Part shown: positions 22,435 through 33,416 of the stretch, in pieces
Layout of the letters: every line of letters starts with the position of its first letter
Numbering within the stretch: the stretch's first letter is position 1
Source: Adineta steineri
Lineage: Eukaryota > Rotifera > Eurotatoria > Adinetida > Adinetidae
Direction of reading: 5' to 3'
Assembly (NCBI GenBank): GCA_905250115.1
Contig: CAJNOI010000254.1
Location: 39,738 to 103,737 of the forward strand
DNA length: 64,000 nucleotides
The notes under the pieces: model-generated
The model's input: the letters and a program-made list of their open reading frames with translations, nothing else
Database searches by the model: none
What the model was told of the DNA's origin: nothing
Translations under genes and position numbers: made by a program

Positions 22435-24155
22435 AGATGATATTATTCACTGCTCATGAAGACAATGATATCTTTTTTCGATTTTATTTCTTTAAAGCAG
22501 TTAGTGATATCAGTAAATTAAGTTTCAATAAATATTTCGCTTAAACAAAGAAAATCTAATCTTCCTTTATAGTTATTCGTTTTTTAGATATAGAATAAAA
22601 GGATTAGAAGAAGACTCAAATTACAATACCTGATACCAATATACCAAATGTTTTATTTTACTTCGTAATACTTCGTTGTAATAATGAATAGAAATGATAA
22701 TATTATCAATAAATGCTGTAATTTATATTTCATCATAAATATTTTATTGAGGCACTTTATACTTATAAAATTTTCACATAAACACACTATATCAACGAAT
22801 GAGAAAGGATAGTAAAATTATATGGTTTTATGATTTTTTGTATTTTAATATTAAGACGCATGTGCGAGATTCTTCTTTCGTATGTATATTTTAACTATAT
22901 ATACGTTACAAAAAAAATTTCATCAATATTAACGCAACATCAATCATCACTCAATCGGCACAAGTTTTAATTATTTGAAGTTGTTTATATTTTTGATAAC
23001 CCATCTGATAAATTCAGTTACTTGACCAATATGAAAAGACAATGTTCATTGTAGAACTGGTAAACGATGTCTTTCATACGTATGACTTCTGTGATAAATG
23101 TTGACAGGGGTCGCAGCGGCATGTGTTTCAATATCAGGAAGCAGGAGAGGAAATTTTTTTTTTAAATCAGAAATTTTCATAAAAATCAGGAAAGGTAAAC
23201 TTTCTTCTAATATCGCTTTTCTCGAGTAAAATCAGCGTCAAAGAAAGTGCGGTAATAACAGCTTGTAACAATCAAAATACAGGTTGCTACAAGTAAACAC
23301 GAAAGCTGTTTAAAACAGTATGAATCATATATAAACTTATTGTTTTATTCAGGTTTATATACTTTTCGTTCTCTTCTATTGTCATACTTCAACTCGGTGT
23401 TTTTATTCTCTGCATATATAAGACAACTATTATCTTAGTACTAAAAAAAACATAAATGAGATGTCACGGTTTCTCTTACGAATTTTTTTTACTATTCGAT
23501 GAAGTAGGTAATTCGGATGATTTTCCATATTTACCGTTATAATAGATATTATTATATTTTTTTCAATATATAAATATGGTACTTTAGTAAAAAGAATATT
23601 TCAGTTACATAAATCAAAATATTCTATAAATGAGAAATGTTAATTGTAAGAAAACATTATCTATACTCATTGATCATCATATTTTATTCAAACGCAATTG
23701 TGTTAACTATGATGATTAACAAAATAAGTGTTTGTCTGTTTTATTTTCTTTAAAAACAACGAGAGTCGATGGTTAATAAATATATAACTCATTAGACAGG
23801 ACTATTTATACATAGTTTCAAAAATAAAAACTATAATTTGAAATCTTTTATGATTGTAAATAAATTATATGAAATGAAAATAAAATCAAGTTTTACACAG
23901 TTATGATCATATATATTCACTAGACAAATGAAAAAAAACTTTTGACTATTTTTTTGTAAAATTGTCTTCGTCAGATAACAGATATTTTTGTATTCATTTG
24001 ATTTGAAACGATATAGACATATAGATATTTTTGTTATCGATATTTATTAAAACAAGATAAATCATAGTTATAAAAATAAAAGTATAGTTACAATTTCTAA
24101 TAAAAATTTACAAAAAGATAATTAAATGAAAAAAAAATGGGTACAAATTAAATGG

Positions 24156-24379
24156 TCAGTTTTTTATTCAAAATGATCAGCAAAAGGCGATCAGTAATTA
24201 AGGCTGTTTTGTCAGTAAAAAAACTGAATCGGTCAGCAGAATAATTAATGGTCAGTGACTTTTGGGTTTTGATCAGTAGTTTAATCATTTTATAAGCAAA
24301 ATAATGAGCTTATCAGTATTTAAACTAAAATATCAGTAGTTAATTATGTTCGATCAGTAAATCATTGCATTTATATCAG
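24156..24379. repeat. Array of 11 TCAG motifs with about 21-nt phasing
   Basis: TCAG (mostly GATCAGTA, GGTCAG or TATCAGTA) starts at 24156, 24177, 24191, 24212, 24233, 24252, 24273, 24313, 24333, 24354 and 24376. Most steps are 19-22 nt; one is 14 and one is 40, about twice the period. The sequence between the motifs is not conserved. It ends about 100 bases before the assembly gap. Confidence 0.65.
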
Positions 24380-24477
24380 TTTTCACCGTCCTGTAATATC
24401 CCTCGATATCACATATATATGTTGCCTTATTTATTATCTTTTTTTCTGTGTGACCTACGTTATAAATACTATTACAT

Positions 24478-24577
24478 NNNNNNNNNNNNNNNNNNNNNNN
24501 NNNNNNNNNNNNNNNNNNNNNNNNNNNNNNNNNNNNNNNNNNNNNNNNNNNNNNNNNNNNNNNNNNNNNNNNNNNNN
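24478..24577. other. Assembly gap (100 N)
   Basis: Exactly 100 unknown bases, a conventional scaffold gap size, so the true length is unknown. Sequence on both sides is AT-rich and non-coding. Confidence 0.99.
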
Positions 24578-25720
24578 GATAATCTTTTTAGATATTATCG
24601 TTAAAGAAATTTTTTTTTCAAAAATTTATTTATATTTAAAAACGAAGAAATGGCAAATATGTTTTTCATCATTCAACGAGAAAATAATTAGAAAGAAGAT
24701 AAGCCATTAAATTAATTATTGTCAAAATAGATGTAAACAACAATGCTAGACGCTAATCTGAACCTAGTTGTCAACAGTTCGACATTTAGTATCAAGGATT
24801 TTTGACGGGTCAAATAGTATCATCAAATTGTTAATATGAAAAGCGAAACCAGAATGATTTGTTTTACATTACTTTGACCTTATAAACAATTTCTTGGCTA
24901 ACTAAATGTGTTTTCTAATCACTATAATAATAATATAACAGTCTTTTTTGTTATTTCCTGCCATAAGTTTTCTTTCTATTGACATTTGTTTGGTGAACAG
25001 GAATATTCATTAGATTTACAAATTCTTTATATCAGCTTTCCACATTCGTCAAACATAGACATTATTCATTAATGATAGATTTTATCTGTTTTTTGCGTTA
25101 TATTCGCTTGATTATTTCTATTGAAAATAGATCTACAATAGACTACAATGCTTGATAGTTATCCAATTTTGTTTTGATAATATAACTTGATATCGACGTT
25201 GGTTGATAAAAAAAATAATAAATATATTCATTTGAAACATTTTTCTCTCATGCTGTCTCTCATAAATGACCTCAGACCTTGTTAATAAATATTTGCTTGA
25301 CGTCAAAAGCTAATCTTATTCGATTGATGTAGTATTAAGTATAACAAAATTCAAATGATCTAATGAAGATACTAGACATCTATTGTATTAAATTTTTATG
25401 AAAATTCTATTGAACTTTATATGATTGTCTTTTGTTCTTTTTAAAGTATCAATTATGTTCATTTTAAATAAAATATGAAATTATAAATAGAAAAATTTGT
25501 ATTGAATTTTTCTTCATCAAATATTTTTCTATTCAACATTTTATTTAATACACTTCCTTAATCTAAATTTATAATACATTGAATAGAATATATTTAGATC
25601 AAGAAGAATACTGTATTATTACATTCTTTATTGACAATACGAAGATTATAATAATATAAAAGAAAAAGGTCCTTGCTTCTTCTTTTTATAGAAAATTTAA
25701 TTTATTTGTACTGACTAGTC

Positions 25721-26743
25721 TTATGGTATTACTTGATTAATAGCTATTCTCCTTCGTTTCCATTTCTTACAGTGCATTTTATAAAAAACATAGATGAATT
25801 GTTGACGAAATCGTGCAGACACGCATATATACATATAAAATGGACTCTATAAATAAAAATATATATATTATAATCATGATATTCTATCGCTTACTGCAAA
25901 ATTTAAATATAAAATACAAATAGTCATAACAGTAATAAATCTTAATTTAGCCAAATTAACTACATCATTCATTATAGTTGCATTTAATGTAAGAATATTT
26001 GTAATAGCATATGGCATTGCAGTTATAAAATTTGAAATAACTTGAATAAGAACTATAACTGTTAATTGTTTGTCTAATTCACGTCTTACGAGTGGTATTG
26101 TGCGATAAGATAAATCATGAACATTTCGATATGCTAACAATCCAAATAAAATACTGATAAAAATAGGTAACAAACCATTTAATATAATTGAATAAACACC
26201 TATATTATATAGTTGAAATATATAATTTGTACTAATACATGTATTTTGACTTGTTGTAACTGATGTCACTAGATTGTAATAAATCCAATATGGAATTCCA
26301 TGTAAAAGCCAAATAATAAGTGATCCAATAATTAAACGATGAGCTACTTTAATATGACTCCATTGTTGCCAACGTTGAGAATGACAAGTTGCTAAAAATT
26401 GATCAATTGTTGCGAAACACATACATGTTAATGACATTGAAATACATACTTGAACGAAATATGCACGAAATTTACAATAAAATACTGATGTTTGTGTTGG
26501 ATCTATATTAAAGCCACTAATTAGAATTCGTGTTAATAATCCAGTTGATAAATGACCAATATTAACGATAGACATAATAGTTAAATAAAATGCACAAGAA
26601 TTTTGTCGAAATGTTTGCAGACTAAGAAAAACAATGACATTGATTAAACTACCAATTAAACCACTAATAAGAATTGGTATACCCAAATAAATAGTCATTT
26701 GTTGAGCAATAAAATTAAGCGAAGATATATATGAAGCTGACAT
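25721..26743 (-). CDS. Orphan rhodopsin-like GPCR, 2 exons, 324 aa
   Basis: This is a seven-transmembrane receptor, paralogous to the one at 3815-4955. Exon 1 is 26743-25895. A 48-bp intron (GTAAGC...TATAG) follows, then exon 2 at 25846-25721, giving 325 codons with the stop. TM1 is near residues 17-40. SVFYCKFRAYF holds the TM3 Cys. The TM3 end reads ATIDQFLATC in place of DRY. The loop-2 region has a Cys in SQNTCIST, and TM6 includes IQVISNFITAMPYAI. Exon 2 completes TM7 and helix 8 (SPFYMYICVSARFRQQF) and a basic tail KKWKRRR. Without exon 2 the frame would stop just inside TM7, which supports the splice. The ligand is unknown. Confidence 0.9.
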
Positions 26744-27204
26744 TTACTGCTATTTATAAAATCGACAAATAGTGTAACTTAAGTTTATATAAGAAGAATA
26801 TTCTAAGATAATGAAATGCATTTTGTAACATTATTAAATACGAAGTATAAACTACTAGTTCTCTGAGAACATTTTTTGTTAATAATATTGAATAAGTTTA
26901 TCCTAAAGAAGATTTCTTTTTTTTGTTGTTGATGAATTAAATTAAAAATTGAATGACAGATAAAAACTGACTTTTTAATAAAAAAAATTGCTCCTTAAGA
27001 ATAGTTATTTTTATACGACATAGAAGATCGTAGTACATATATTAACCTACTTTCTATATTTCAAAAACAAAACTGTTATATAAGACTTGACAATTTATAA
27101 TCCAACATTATACAATTTGGTTCATCTCGTTTACGTCAATTATATATTTAAAAAAATACAAAAAAAAATATACAGTAAGTTTAAAATCTTCAAATCGTTG
27201 ATAT
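26744..27204. other. Intergenic spacer
   Basis: This is AT-rich sequence between the GPCR start and the end of the CHCH-domain gene. It is upstream of the minus-strand GPCR and must hold its promoter, but no motif stands out. Confidence 0.5.
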
Positions 27205-27897
27205 TTAAATTGTTGCTAAAATAAAATTTTAATAGAGAATAATAATAATAATAAATGATATAAATTAAAAACCTACCAGAACTTTGATATCGTTGACATT
27301 CCTAAAAGTGAAATGGATAAATTAATTATACTAATGGAAATATACGTATATAATAAGATTTTACTTTTAAAGCTTCCCAGAATCCTTGACATTGCTTAGA
27401 ATCTCCATTTGCATTATCAAGACATTTAAGAAATTCTTTTTGATATAAATTACATCGATCAGTACTATATCTGTCAGTAGAATCCTGATAGAGTGGTTGA
27501 GCTGTTGGACCAGTTGTTGTTTGCGTAGCAACTGGTTGTTCATGACCATGGTATCCACCTAATGTACGAAGAACAACAAAATATTGTCATAATCTTTAAT
27601 ATTGAGAAGTGTATTTTACCAGTTAATGCAGCACCAATAGTGTGTCCAACGGCTGAACCAACAGCAACTCCACCAGCTGTAGCAGCCATCTGTCCAAATA
27701 AGCCAGGTTGGCGACCAACTGGTGCCATGATAGGAGCAGGAACTGCTGGAGGAGGTGCTACAATAGCATGAGTTGATCGTGGAGCAGGAGCTCTTGAAAC
27801 ATCATTTTACATGAATAATCAATGAAAAATATTCATTTAATACATACCTAGATGGGGAAAAAGATCGCATTCCACTACCACCTGAACGATGAGGCAT
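27205..27897 (-). CDS. CHCHD2/CHCHD10-like mitochondrial twin CX9C protein, 150 aa, 5 exons
   Basis: Exons on the minus strand are 27897-27848, 27792-27620, 27558-27365, 27301-27277 and 27215-27205, totalling 151 codons with the stop. The N-terminus is basic and Ser/Pro-rich ([17 protein letters not shown]), as in a mitochondrial presequence. The middle has the family's glycine-rich helix [20 protein letters not shown] followed by [11 protein letters not shown]. The C-terminus has two CX9C motifs ([11 protein letters not shown] and [11 protein letters not shown]) forming a CHCH domain that would be oxidised by Mia40 in the intermembrane space. Length matches the roughly 150 aa of human CHCHD2. 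The second CX9C is completed only by the 25-bp fourth exon. The last 11-bp exon is the least certain part. Confidence 0.87.
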
Positions 27898-28371
27898 TTT
27901 ATTGAAAATAAATGTTTGTATGTAAGAAAAAATATATGAGAATAATAGCAAAGAATCGATAATATATATATGTAGTAACGTTCTTCGAGAACAGAATAGA
28001 GCAATAAGTACAAAAAAGAACGCAATCCTGAGTCATGTATGATACCATCTGATCTGATCCGTCATTTATTCAAGAATGTTCTCGTTTTTTTTTCATTTCT
28101 TTACTACTAACAAGAAAAGTTTACTTTTTTATTCATTTGTAGAAAAGATTTAGAAGAAATTTTATTCATTATATCGATACCTTCAAATCTAAGCAAAACG
28201 CAATTCTACATAGAATTCATCATCAATGAGGTATGTATCTTTATTTTGATTGGTGAAAAACAATACTTGTTCTTTTTTTTATGTCATGTTATATATTTTG
28301 CACGTTTTTATGTGAAAAAAAAATAGAATTTTGATTGAAGAATAAATCGATGTACAAAAGAACTTGAAATT
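27898..28371. other. Intergenic spacer
   Basis: AT-rich sequence between the 3' end of the disordered-protein gene and the start of the CHCH gene. It shows no recognisable coding or repeat structure. Confidence 0.5.
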
Positions 28372-30681
28372 TTAATCAAAAAAATCATCAGCTTCATTAT
28401 TTGTTGTAACTGGTGGAGGAGTACTTGATATTTGTTGCTTATTTTCCTTTGAACTAACTGCAGCTTGTGACAAACTTGGTTCAGCATCATCATCGGTATC
28501 ATTTTCATTTTGTATAACAGCATCGTCATCATCTCTATTATCCGGTTTAGGAGAAGATTCTAAAAACATCAAAAGAAAAGAATTGATTTTTATATGATAA
28601 AAATTATTTTATTTAAAGAATCTGACCTTTTCGCTTAGGAAGAATAGGTGTTGGTTGCAAACTAGGATCATCGAACACTTCTTCTTCTTCTTCTTCATCT
28701 TTATTGTTGATCTCAGACGTTGGTGAAGGTGCTAATTGAAACAAACAGAGTTATAATTGTAAAATTTTATAAAGAAAAAAAAAACAAACTTCGAGTATCA
28801 CGAAGATTATCTGCATCATCTCCATGTATTAATACATCATCTTTGATTGTTGATTTTGTTTCTTTATCTGGTTCTGGTACTGTTGTATTAGCTAGAGATA
28901 GAATTTAATTAAAATAATTTGAATAACTATATATATATATATACATACAAAGTTTAGGTGGTGTTTTTTCTATTTGAGGTTGTGGATGAAGTATACCTTG
29001 TCTCTCTGTAGGTTCTGATATTTGTGATTCATTATCGAATAGATCAACAATACTATTATCATTTTCCTGAACAATACTTTGATTTCTTGGTGTTGATTGA
29101 AATAATGGTTTTTTAGGAACTTCATTCAATGAACTTCGACCAGTATCAGTAGATGTCGGAGCGTTCGAAATAACTTTTTTAGCGGGTCTAATAGGTTGAG
29201 ATGGAATAGATTTTACTTTTGTCTTTGGAACTGTAGCTGTCGTTAACGTTGTTGGCTTAGCAGCACGTGGAATAGGTGGTCTAGGTTCTTTAGTTGTTGT
29301 TGTTGCTGCTGTAGAGTCCCATGCAGATTTTACTTTACTTTCAGCATTTATAATACGTGTTTTTAATTCAGGATTAGCGCTGGACATTCTCGGTTGATTT
29401 TTTCTTGTTTTTTTTGGTACTACTAATTCAGTTTCTTGTGTAATTGGTGCAATCAATTCAGGTTTAATAGCAGGTTCAAAATATCTTAGATTTTTTTTTG
29501 AAAGGTTTTTAGAAGGTGGACGCCAAATAGGTTCCTGTGTTTTTGATACAGCTTTACTAGTTGGATCAAAAGCACGAAATGGCTTCTTTTTATTTGTAAT
29601 ACCAGCAGGCTTCCAAGGAGCTTCACGATTTGGTTTCGATTCTGTTGGTGGAGCATTAGAACCCATAAATTTCGATGGTTTAATTGCACCGCTTGGTCGC
29701 CATGTAGGTACTGTACTAAAAAAAGAACTAGCCGATTGACGAAGTGGATTTGGTGCACTGTCCGGACGAAAACGAGACTTTACAGATGTGGATCTTGGAC
29801 GGTCTAGAATAGGATATATTTGTAATTACTTTTCTTATTTTTTATTACAAACCTTTGCAATCAGATAATCGACTTTTTGGTTGTATTAGTTTATTATCAT
29901 AATCTGGTGCTCGAGGTGTACGATAGGTGCTAGCTTCTGAATAAGAATTTCGTCGAACAGGTGAGGTATTCGTAAGCCATGGGCTTTGATTATCTGGACG
30001 ATTTCGAATTTTTCTAACAAAACCTTGATCTTGTGTTGGATAGAAATCAACTGTCATTGGATCATCTTGTAAATATGCATCTGAAGTTGACATAAGAAGC
30101 TGATCTACTTTAGACATTGAATTTTGTCGTTGTCGTTGTCGTCGTGGAATATGAACTTTGTATGTTATTCGAGCATTTCGTTTTTTAGGTTCCGATTGTT
30201 CAGATTCTGTTGATGAATCTCGCTCCATTGAAGCATGAGAACGATATGTATCATGAGGAGCTGGACAGTGATGAACATGGTAATGTTGTGGTCGAGGTGG
30301 CAGAGAATGATTAGTGAATTCAGATTGTGCCAGAGTATAGCATAATTCATCATTAATTTGACGTAATTTTGATATTGCTTGTGAAGGAGGAGGAGGAGGA
30401 GGAGGCGGAGAATATACAGGATGATGATGAACTATCACAGACGATGAAGGTGATGGATAATAATCAATAGATTCAGAGAGATAATCGTTTGGTTTATATA
30501 AATCAAAATTAAATTTTGTATTTGATGAATTTAATGATGGAGATATTGATTGATTTTGATTTGAATATAACGAAGAGGTAGACCTATAGGTAATAGGATA
30601 ATGATGCACAAGATTAGGTGCAGCATTATAAACTGAATCAAAATTACTCATAACCTGAGCATATTGAATTGAGTTATCCAT
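28372..30681 (-). CDS. Proline-rich, largely disordered protein, 692 aa, 5 exons
   Basis: Exons are 30681-29853, 29803-28949, 28891-28790, 28731-28627 and 28559-28372, summing to 693 codons; all junctions keep frame. I do not recognise the family. The N-terminal third is Ser/Pro/Tyr-rich with a run of eight prolines near residue 95 and a basic segment RRQRQRQNS. The middle has three spaced W-[RK]-P motifs (TWRPS, PWKPAG, IWRPPS) in a Lys/Pro-rich context, which looks like a degenerate repeat of about 30 residues. The C-terminal third is acidic, with poly-Glu, Asp runs and the final ADDFFD. There is no signal peptide and no membrane segment. It could be a cytoskeletal, ciliary or nuclear scaffold, but that is a guess from composition only. 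Confidence 0.8.
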
Positions 30682-31298
30682 TATATTTCAAATTTGGTCA
30701 AACACTTGAAGACTGTCTTTTTTTTAAAATAGTTACCATCCGACAAATGAATTCAACATGTTTCCATAGAAATATCATGATTAACTAACTATAAAGGATG
30801 AACTGATTTTGAAACTCAGTAGTAAAATACATAGATATTCATAAAAGTATTTTCATATTAAAGTTAAAATATAAAATCCTTGAATAAAAATAAAAGATCG
30901 TTCGTATAGTGCTGTCATCTATCGAACAACATATATATACATCAAGACTCTTTTCAAAATTGCTTTCAAACTAAACAATCATATTGTTATATCAGTCTTC
31001 TGCTTTTTAAAATAGTACAATTTCTTTTTTTTTAAAACTCTGAGCACTTAAATCGATAGATTAACTGCAAAAGCGGTTATTTCAGAGTCATATATTATGA
31101 GAAAAAAAATTGCTGTTTTCAGCGTCTATTCACAACAAAAATAAAAATTGTTCTGTAGTATTTGCATACACGTGATGATATAATTATTTCAAATATGAAC
31201 TTCACTTCTTTCCTTTAAAACAATCAAATAGAAAAAGAGTAATTAACAATTTTTTGCGATTTTATTCACTTATATTTTTAAACTGACAAATTTTCAAT
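30682..31298. other. Intergenic spacer
   Basis: AT-rich sequence upstream of the disordered-protein gene. It shows no recognisable coding or repeat structure. Confidence 0.5.
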
Positions 31299-31763
31299 TT
31301 AAAATTGAGAAAGGTATTGCTCTCTCATTTGTCGTAATGTTTCAACAAGTGATGCAATTCCTTTGACACCATTTCGACTTCCAAATGTCACCCGTTTAGT
31401 TCCTTCTGTCCAATCAATCTGAATCCATTCTATGCCACCATCAGCACAACCAGGACACCCAATAGTATCAGCCAATGCGGTAAATACCTTGAGATCTACA
31501 AGAGAGACAAGTTGTTCCCATTCAGTCGATGAAAATGAAAATTGTTGTCGAACTGGTGGATACGATTCATCAACAAAGTTTGGTTGTTTTGAAGCAATTA
31601 CTTCAGATGGATTTCCTGTTGCATTAATTGACGATTGACAATAACCACGGCACATTCCAAATGAGAGTCCACTAGAGATAGATCGAATATTGCTTGTCTC
31701 AAACTTTCCATAGGCTACTGCAAAAAGTGAAACAAGGAGAATATATTGCCACGAAGCTTGCAT
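31299..31763 (-). CDS. Small secreted protein of unknown family, 154 aa
   Basis: This is a single exon. Residues 1-19 are a signal peptide (WQYILLVSLFAVAYG). A CRGYC pair follows near 38-42 and a CPGC pair near 102-105, inside a compact domain: an amphipathic helix (EWEQLVSLVDLKVFTALADT), then GGIEWIQIDW, then KRVTFGSRNG and a final helix. The alternating helix/strand order suggests a small alpha/beta fold, but I cannot name it. A TATATATATA stretch lies about 55 bases upstream of the ATG (near 31816-31825) and could be the TATA element. The neighbouring genes are on the same strand, but intergenic distances do not suggest an operon. Confidence 0.75.
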   Translation of the reverse strand: MQASWQYILLVSLFAVAYGKFETSNIRSISSGLSFGMCRGYCQSSINATGNPSEVIASKQPNFVDESYPPVRQQFSFSSTEWEQLVSLVDLKVFTALADTIGCPGCADGGIEWIQIDWTEGTKRVTFGSRNGVKGIASLVETLRQMREQYLSQF

Positions 31764-32374
31764 TGTTTCTTTTTGAAAGAAAAATAATCAAATGCTTTAA
31801 GCGCAAGCACATCACCTATATATATATCTATTGATTTTCTTTTTCGGTCAATACAGTTTTTAAAAAAATATTCTAAAAGCAAATAAATGTTAATCTCTGC
31901 TAATTCAATTTATGAAATTAAAAGCTTTGTATAAGATTTAACAAATCTAACTACCCTATCGGGTAACAAAATAGATTAAATTCTGTTGTTAAAAATAATT
32001 GAATGAAAACTATATTCTACATACCGAGTAGCAGATAAATAACACGGTGATAGAAAATTTAAATATCTCCACTTCGACTAAATCAAATGAATTGATTTTT
32101 TTATTATAGATAAAACTTTACTTAAATTTTTATGCATAAGGATCATTTCATTAATGTATGACTGGCTATTCTCTGTACAACTCTCTTCACTTTTTTGAAA
32201 TGAAATAAATAAAACAAAAGTAAAATTTAAATATTGTACAAAACCTAATAGTAGAAAAATCTTTTCTATGATTTTAGCTTAAAATTTTTCATACTATTGA
32301 ATGTTAAATTCACTTTCAAATAGAATGTTATTTCTCGTTGTTCATTATATGTATTTGATTTAAAAAAAAACGGA
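31764..32374. other. Intergenic spacer
   Basis: AT-rich sequence with the TATA-like run near 31816-31825 for the secreted-protein gene. Nothing else is recognisable. Confidence 0.5.
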
Positions 32375-33416
32375 TTATTTTGTCTTTTTACATCGAGCCG
32401 GTGGATTGGAACCCTTAATAACAATATAAGAATATAATTAAATTTTATAACAATTATTCTTTAATCTTACCTTGTACGTGTTACATAAAAGAGCAATAAG
32501 ATCTGTTTGAGCCAGATCTTGAATTTCATCAGTATGATTTCCATTTAGTGTTACATATGGTACAAATGCATCTGCCGGTTTAGTTTGTTCAGTTTGGACA
32601 GCATAGATATGTTGTAATTGATTACCCATTCGACTATTTGTACAAGTTGTAATTTTTTCAAAATCTATACTTGTATTTCTTGCACATTGTCTTGCTACTG
32701 TTTCAACATCACCGAATGTGGAATCCATACAATAAAGAAACGGCTAAAATAATAATTTAGAATTTCTTTTTTTTTGCTTCATTCTTTTTATTTTTACCAT
32801 ATGTTGATGAATATCTGGGTAAGATGCAATAGCACATGTCTAAAAAAAAACATAATTATAAGAAAATCTTCTTATTGAATTGATAACTTACATGAATTAG
32901 ATTTGCATAACATTCATCAGAACCATGTTGACAATAGAATTGATATAATTGTGTTTCAGGTCGATAAACTTCATGAGCATTTCCATAAGGAACAAATGTT
33001 AAATTAACTATATCAATAACAGCTTGATATGCAAACCATACCTGTGTAATAGTAAATTGACGACAATCAGCACAGAGTGATTCATAATAAATTGTAAAGT
33101 TTACTCGATCATTATCGGCAGTAGTCTTCCATACAAATGATGTACATTGTTTAGTTACCTGATAGAATAAAATTCACTATGAAAGAAAATTAAAAAAAAG
33201 ATTAATAATACGAACACCACAAACAGCAGCAATCTCTTTAGTTTGACACCATTCACCCGTTGAGCTAGGACACGTAATAGGCAATGCAGTTGTGCTCAAA
33301 ATAAAAACATTGTAAACGCTGACAATAAGAATAAAAACGACATACATGATGAATATGATGAATAGAAATGTTGAAGTTGCTAATTGATAAGAACTACCTA
33401 TTGATGAAAGCAACAT
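32375..33416 (-). CDS. GILT-family thiol reductase, 273 aa, 5 exons
   Basis: Exons are 33416-33216, 33158-32892, 32839-32798, 32743-32471 and 32413-32375 (274 codons with the stop; introns 52-57 bp). The product belongs to the gamma-interferon-inducible lysosomal thiol reductase family. The active-site CXXC is C-A-D-C, preceded by a strand (VNFTIYYESL). The family signature is complete as CQHGSDECYANLIHTC. The CQTKEIAAVCGVTKQC segment matches the Cys-rich N-terminal module. Residues 14-43 are strongly hydrophobic and may be a signal anchor rather than a cleaved signal. Expected role is reduction of disulfides in the endolysosome. The first donor is GTTCGT, weaker than the others, but the join restores the conserved VTKQC. 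The C-terminus is short and basic. Confidence 0.9.

Larger units (their letters stand above)
22135..25720. other. Non-coding region with an assembly gap
   Basis: No gene is supported. G/T-rich hairpins lie near 22200-22270 and at 22371-22434. A TCAG array is at 24156-24379 and the N gap at 24478-24577. Open frames spanning the Ns are artefacts. The rest is AT-rich with T-runs; 24600-25700 shows nothing I can name. Confidence 0.55.

Noticed and set aside
24365-24710. Open frames running through the gap
   Set aside because: They exist only because N codons are not read as stops.
27367-27558. 63-codon frame in the third exon of the CHCH gene
   Set aside because: Shadow frame; the CX9C motifs are in another frame and are supported by the splice sites.
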